DNA of 7,804 nucleotides from an uncultured Campylobacter sp. (lineage in GTDB: Bacteria > Campylobacterota > Campylobacteria > Campylobacterales > Campylobacteraceae): NCBI RefSeq assembly GCF_938018145.1, contig NZ_CALIII010000149.1, forward strand, positions 1-7,804. Direction: 5' to 3'. A program made the translations under genes and the position numbers. The notes under the pieces are model-generated. The model saw only the letters and a program-made list of their open reading frames with translations, had not been told where the DNA came from and did not search any database. Shown here one piece after another: positions 7,163 through 7,804 of this stretch (position 1 is its first letter; every line of letters starts with the position of its first letter).

Positions 7163-7420
7163 TTAGAGCGTCTTAAGCTTTTCGCGCACCAAGGCAACGT
7201 AAATCATCGCTATCGTCGTCGCAAACCAGATGACGTAAGGTAGGCAGAAAACAAAAGGCTTTTCGTAGTAGTCGTATTGCACGCCGACGTTGCGGCTAAT
7301 GTAGAGGTAAAAGCCGCCTACAATGATGACGTAAAGCACGGTAGCGACGGCGTCGCAGGCACGAACTAGTTTGCTTAGCGGGCGCTTAGGTTCTGTTTTG
7401 GTTACGTGATCGTTATTCAT
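7163..7420 (-). CDS. Small two-helix membrane protein of unknown function
   Basis: This 85-residue protein is not recognised. The ATG at 7420-7418 is chosen over the in-frame ATG at 7453 because AAAGGAG (7432-7426) lies 5 nt before it and the extra 11 codons would contain that site. A polar, lysine-rich N-terminal tail (about residues 1-20) is followed by a hydrophobic helix at about 21-41 (ending VIIVGGFYLYI). A tyrosine-rich linker follows (VQYDYYEKP, about 47-55), then a second helix at about 57-79 (FCLPYVIWFATTIAMIYVAL) and a short basic tail. This predicts an inner-membrane hairpin with both ends in the cytoplasm. There is no signal peptide cleavage site and no catalytic motif. The gene stands alone, transcribed against its neighbours, between two copies of a direct repeat, with a CRP/FNR-like box upstream. 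It is probably expressed, given the strong ribosome binding site. Confidence 0.7.
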   Translation of the reverse strand: MNNDHVTKTEPKRPLSKLVRACDAVATVLYVIIVGGFYLYISRNVGVQYDYYEKPFVFCLPYVIWFATTIAMIYVALVREKLKTL

Positions 7421-7443
7421 TTTTTCTCCTTTATTTTTGGGAA

Positions 7444-7485
7444 ATGTTATCATAATTAGCGTAAAATTTTGATGATATATATCAA
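7444..7485 (-). promoter_or_regulatory. Promoter region of the small membrane-protein gene with a CRP/FNR-like box
   Basis: ATGAT-ATAT-ATCAA (7472-7485) matches the FNR consensus TTGAT-N4-ATCAA at 9 of 10 defined positions, and its core TGATATATATCA (7473-7484) is a perfect 12-bp palindrome. On the minus strand the possible -10 boxes are TATGAT (7454-7449) and TAACAT (7449-7444). These would put the box centre near -36.5 or -41.5, the latter being the classic activator position. AT-richness raises the chance of a coincidence. A regulator of this family is inferred, not seen. Confidence 0.45.
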
Positions 7486-7612
7486 AAACTTGCTTTTAAA
7501 ATTCAAATCAAAAGTCTGCGATAAAATTTAAGACGAAATTTAACCAAAACTCGTGTAAAATCCATCCAGAAAGCAAGTAAAAATGATAAGTAAACGGGTG
7601 TGGCGTATGGGC
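7486..7612. other. AT-rich non-coding stretch before repeat copy 2
   Basis: The stretch contains a plausible plus-strand -10 box, TAAAAT (7556-7561), in CGTGTAAAATCC, and a 16-codon open frame from ATG 7583 to TAG 7631 that runs out of frame through the repeat. No protein family is recognisable. The last few bases before 7613 keep slight similarity to the matching part of the DJ-1/PfpI gene (GG at the same spacing), so the old duplication may have reached further upstream. Confidence 0.35.
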
Positions 7613-7658
7613 GATGGAGTACGTCTGGAATAGCGACAAAAACGCGGATCTGTTTTAA
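7613..7658 (+). pseudogene. Remnant C-terminus of a second DJ-1/PfpI gene
   Basis: From ATG 7614 the frame reads MEYVWNSDKNADLF and then TAA at 7656-7658. The intact gene ends TMEYVYNSDKNADLF, so only one residue differs. No upstream part with the nucleophile cysteine or the fold core exists: the 190 nt before it are non-coding up to the divergent membrane-protein gene. The remnant cannot be functional. The Trp in EYVWNSD fits the family consensus as I recall it, so the fragment may come from a paralogue and not from a recent copy of the resident gene. Confidence 0.75.
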
Positions 7659-7715
7659 ATTTTAGTTTGCGGCGGTTGCTAAAATTGAGCGCTAAATTTA
7701 ATCCGAGTCAAATTT
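7613..7715 (+). repeat. Direct repeat, copy 2: diverged copy of the DJ-1/PfpI gene end and its flank
   Basis: This 103-nt segment aligns gap-free with 6848-6950 with 10 differences. The stem-loop after the stop codon is preserved and improved: AATTTTAGT (7658-7666) pairs with GCTAAAATT (7678-7686) over nine positions, including one T-G wobble, around an 11-nt loop. Divergence is spread over coding and non-coding parts alike, as expected for an old copy without selection on the protein. Confidence 0.9.
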
Positions 7716-7804
7716 ACCGCGCCGCACGCCAAAATAGTAAGCTTTAAAACAAACGGCTCGTATCCTGCCCGCGCTACCACAGCTTTAGGCAGACTTGCCC
7801 TATT
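7716..7804. other. Right-end stretch with no supported gene
   Basis: This is 89 nt of sequence, less AT-rich toward the edge. A minus-strand frame is open from the right edge (7804) to a stop at 7681-7679, 41 codons, and could be the 3' end of a gene lying beyond the window. It overlaps repeat copy 2 and has no recognisable content, so it is not called. Confidence 0.3.

Noticed and set aside
7421..7453. Upstream ATG (7453) for the small membrane protein
   Set aside because: The extra 11 codons contain the AAAGGAG ribosome binding site of the ATG at 7420, and no ribosome binding site precedes 7453.
7583..7633. 16-codon plus-strand frame starting at ATG 7583, with a possible -10 box upstream
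   Set aside because: It is very short, has no good ribosome binding site and reads out of frame through the repeat copy.
7679..7804. Minus-strand frame open for 41 codons from the right edge
   Set aside because: It is short, has no recognisable motif and overlaps the repeat copy. It could be the end of a gene outside the window but cannot be supported here.

Overview
The window looks like a chromosomal segment of a Campylobacter species, most likely from the C. rectus / C. showae / C. curvus / C. concisus group. The grounds are the epsilonproteobacterial style of the proteins, the moderate GC content of the genes, promoters with a good -10 box and T-rich upstream DNA instead of a -35 box, and intergenic DNA saturated with the palindromic hexamer AAATTT. 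This placement is an inference; no ribosomal RNA or other taxonomic marker is present.

Layout, left to right. (1) 1-459, minus: the first 153 codons of a DASS/SLC13-type sodium:anion symporter that runs off the left edge. (2) 460-634: a divergent promoter region with a clear TATAAT for the next gene. (3) 635-3490, plus: complete uvrA, the damage-recognition ATPase of nucleotide excision repair. (4) 3491-3605: a short gap with two perfect stem-loops whose loops are complementary to each other. (5) 3606-4046, plus: a small protein of the T4 endonuclease V / pyrimidine dimer glycosylase family, so two UV-damage repair genes lie side by side. (6) 4047-4534: mostly non-coding, ending in a strong bidirectional terminator between convergent genes. 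(7) 4535-6163, minus: fhs, formate-tetrahydrofolate ligase. (8) 6297-6893, plus: a DJ-1/PfpI-superfamily protein of the isonitrile-hydratase-like branch. (9) 7163-7420, minus: an unrecognised 85-residue protein with two membrane segments and a CRP/FNR-like box upstream. (10) 7613-7715: a diverged, gap-free second copy of the last 14 codons and 3' flank of the DJ-1/PfpI gene.

Functionally, uvrA and the glycosylase could act on the same lesion (cyclobutane pyrimidine dimers) by two routes, and they may share transcription. fhs supplies 10-formyl-tetrahydrofolate from formate and is a separate unit. The right end is the least ordinary part: a 103-base direct repeat, about 90% identical, brackets the small membrane-protein gene. 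This points to an old duplication followed by decay, or to acquisition of the segment between the copies. No rRNA, tRNA, CRISPR array, insertion sequence or phage gene was seen.
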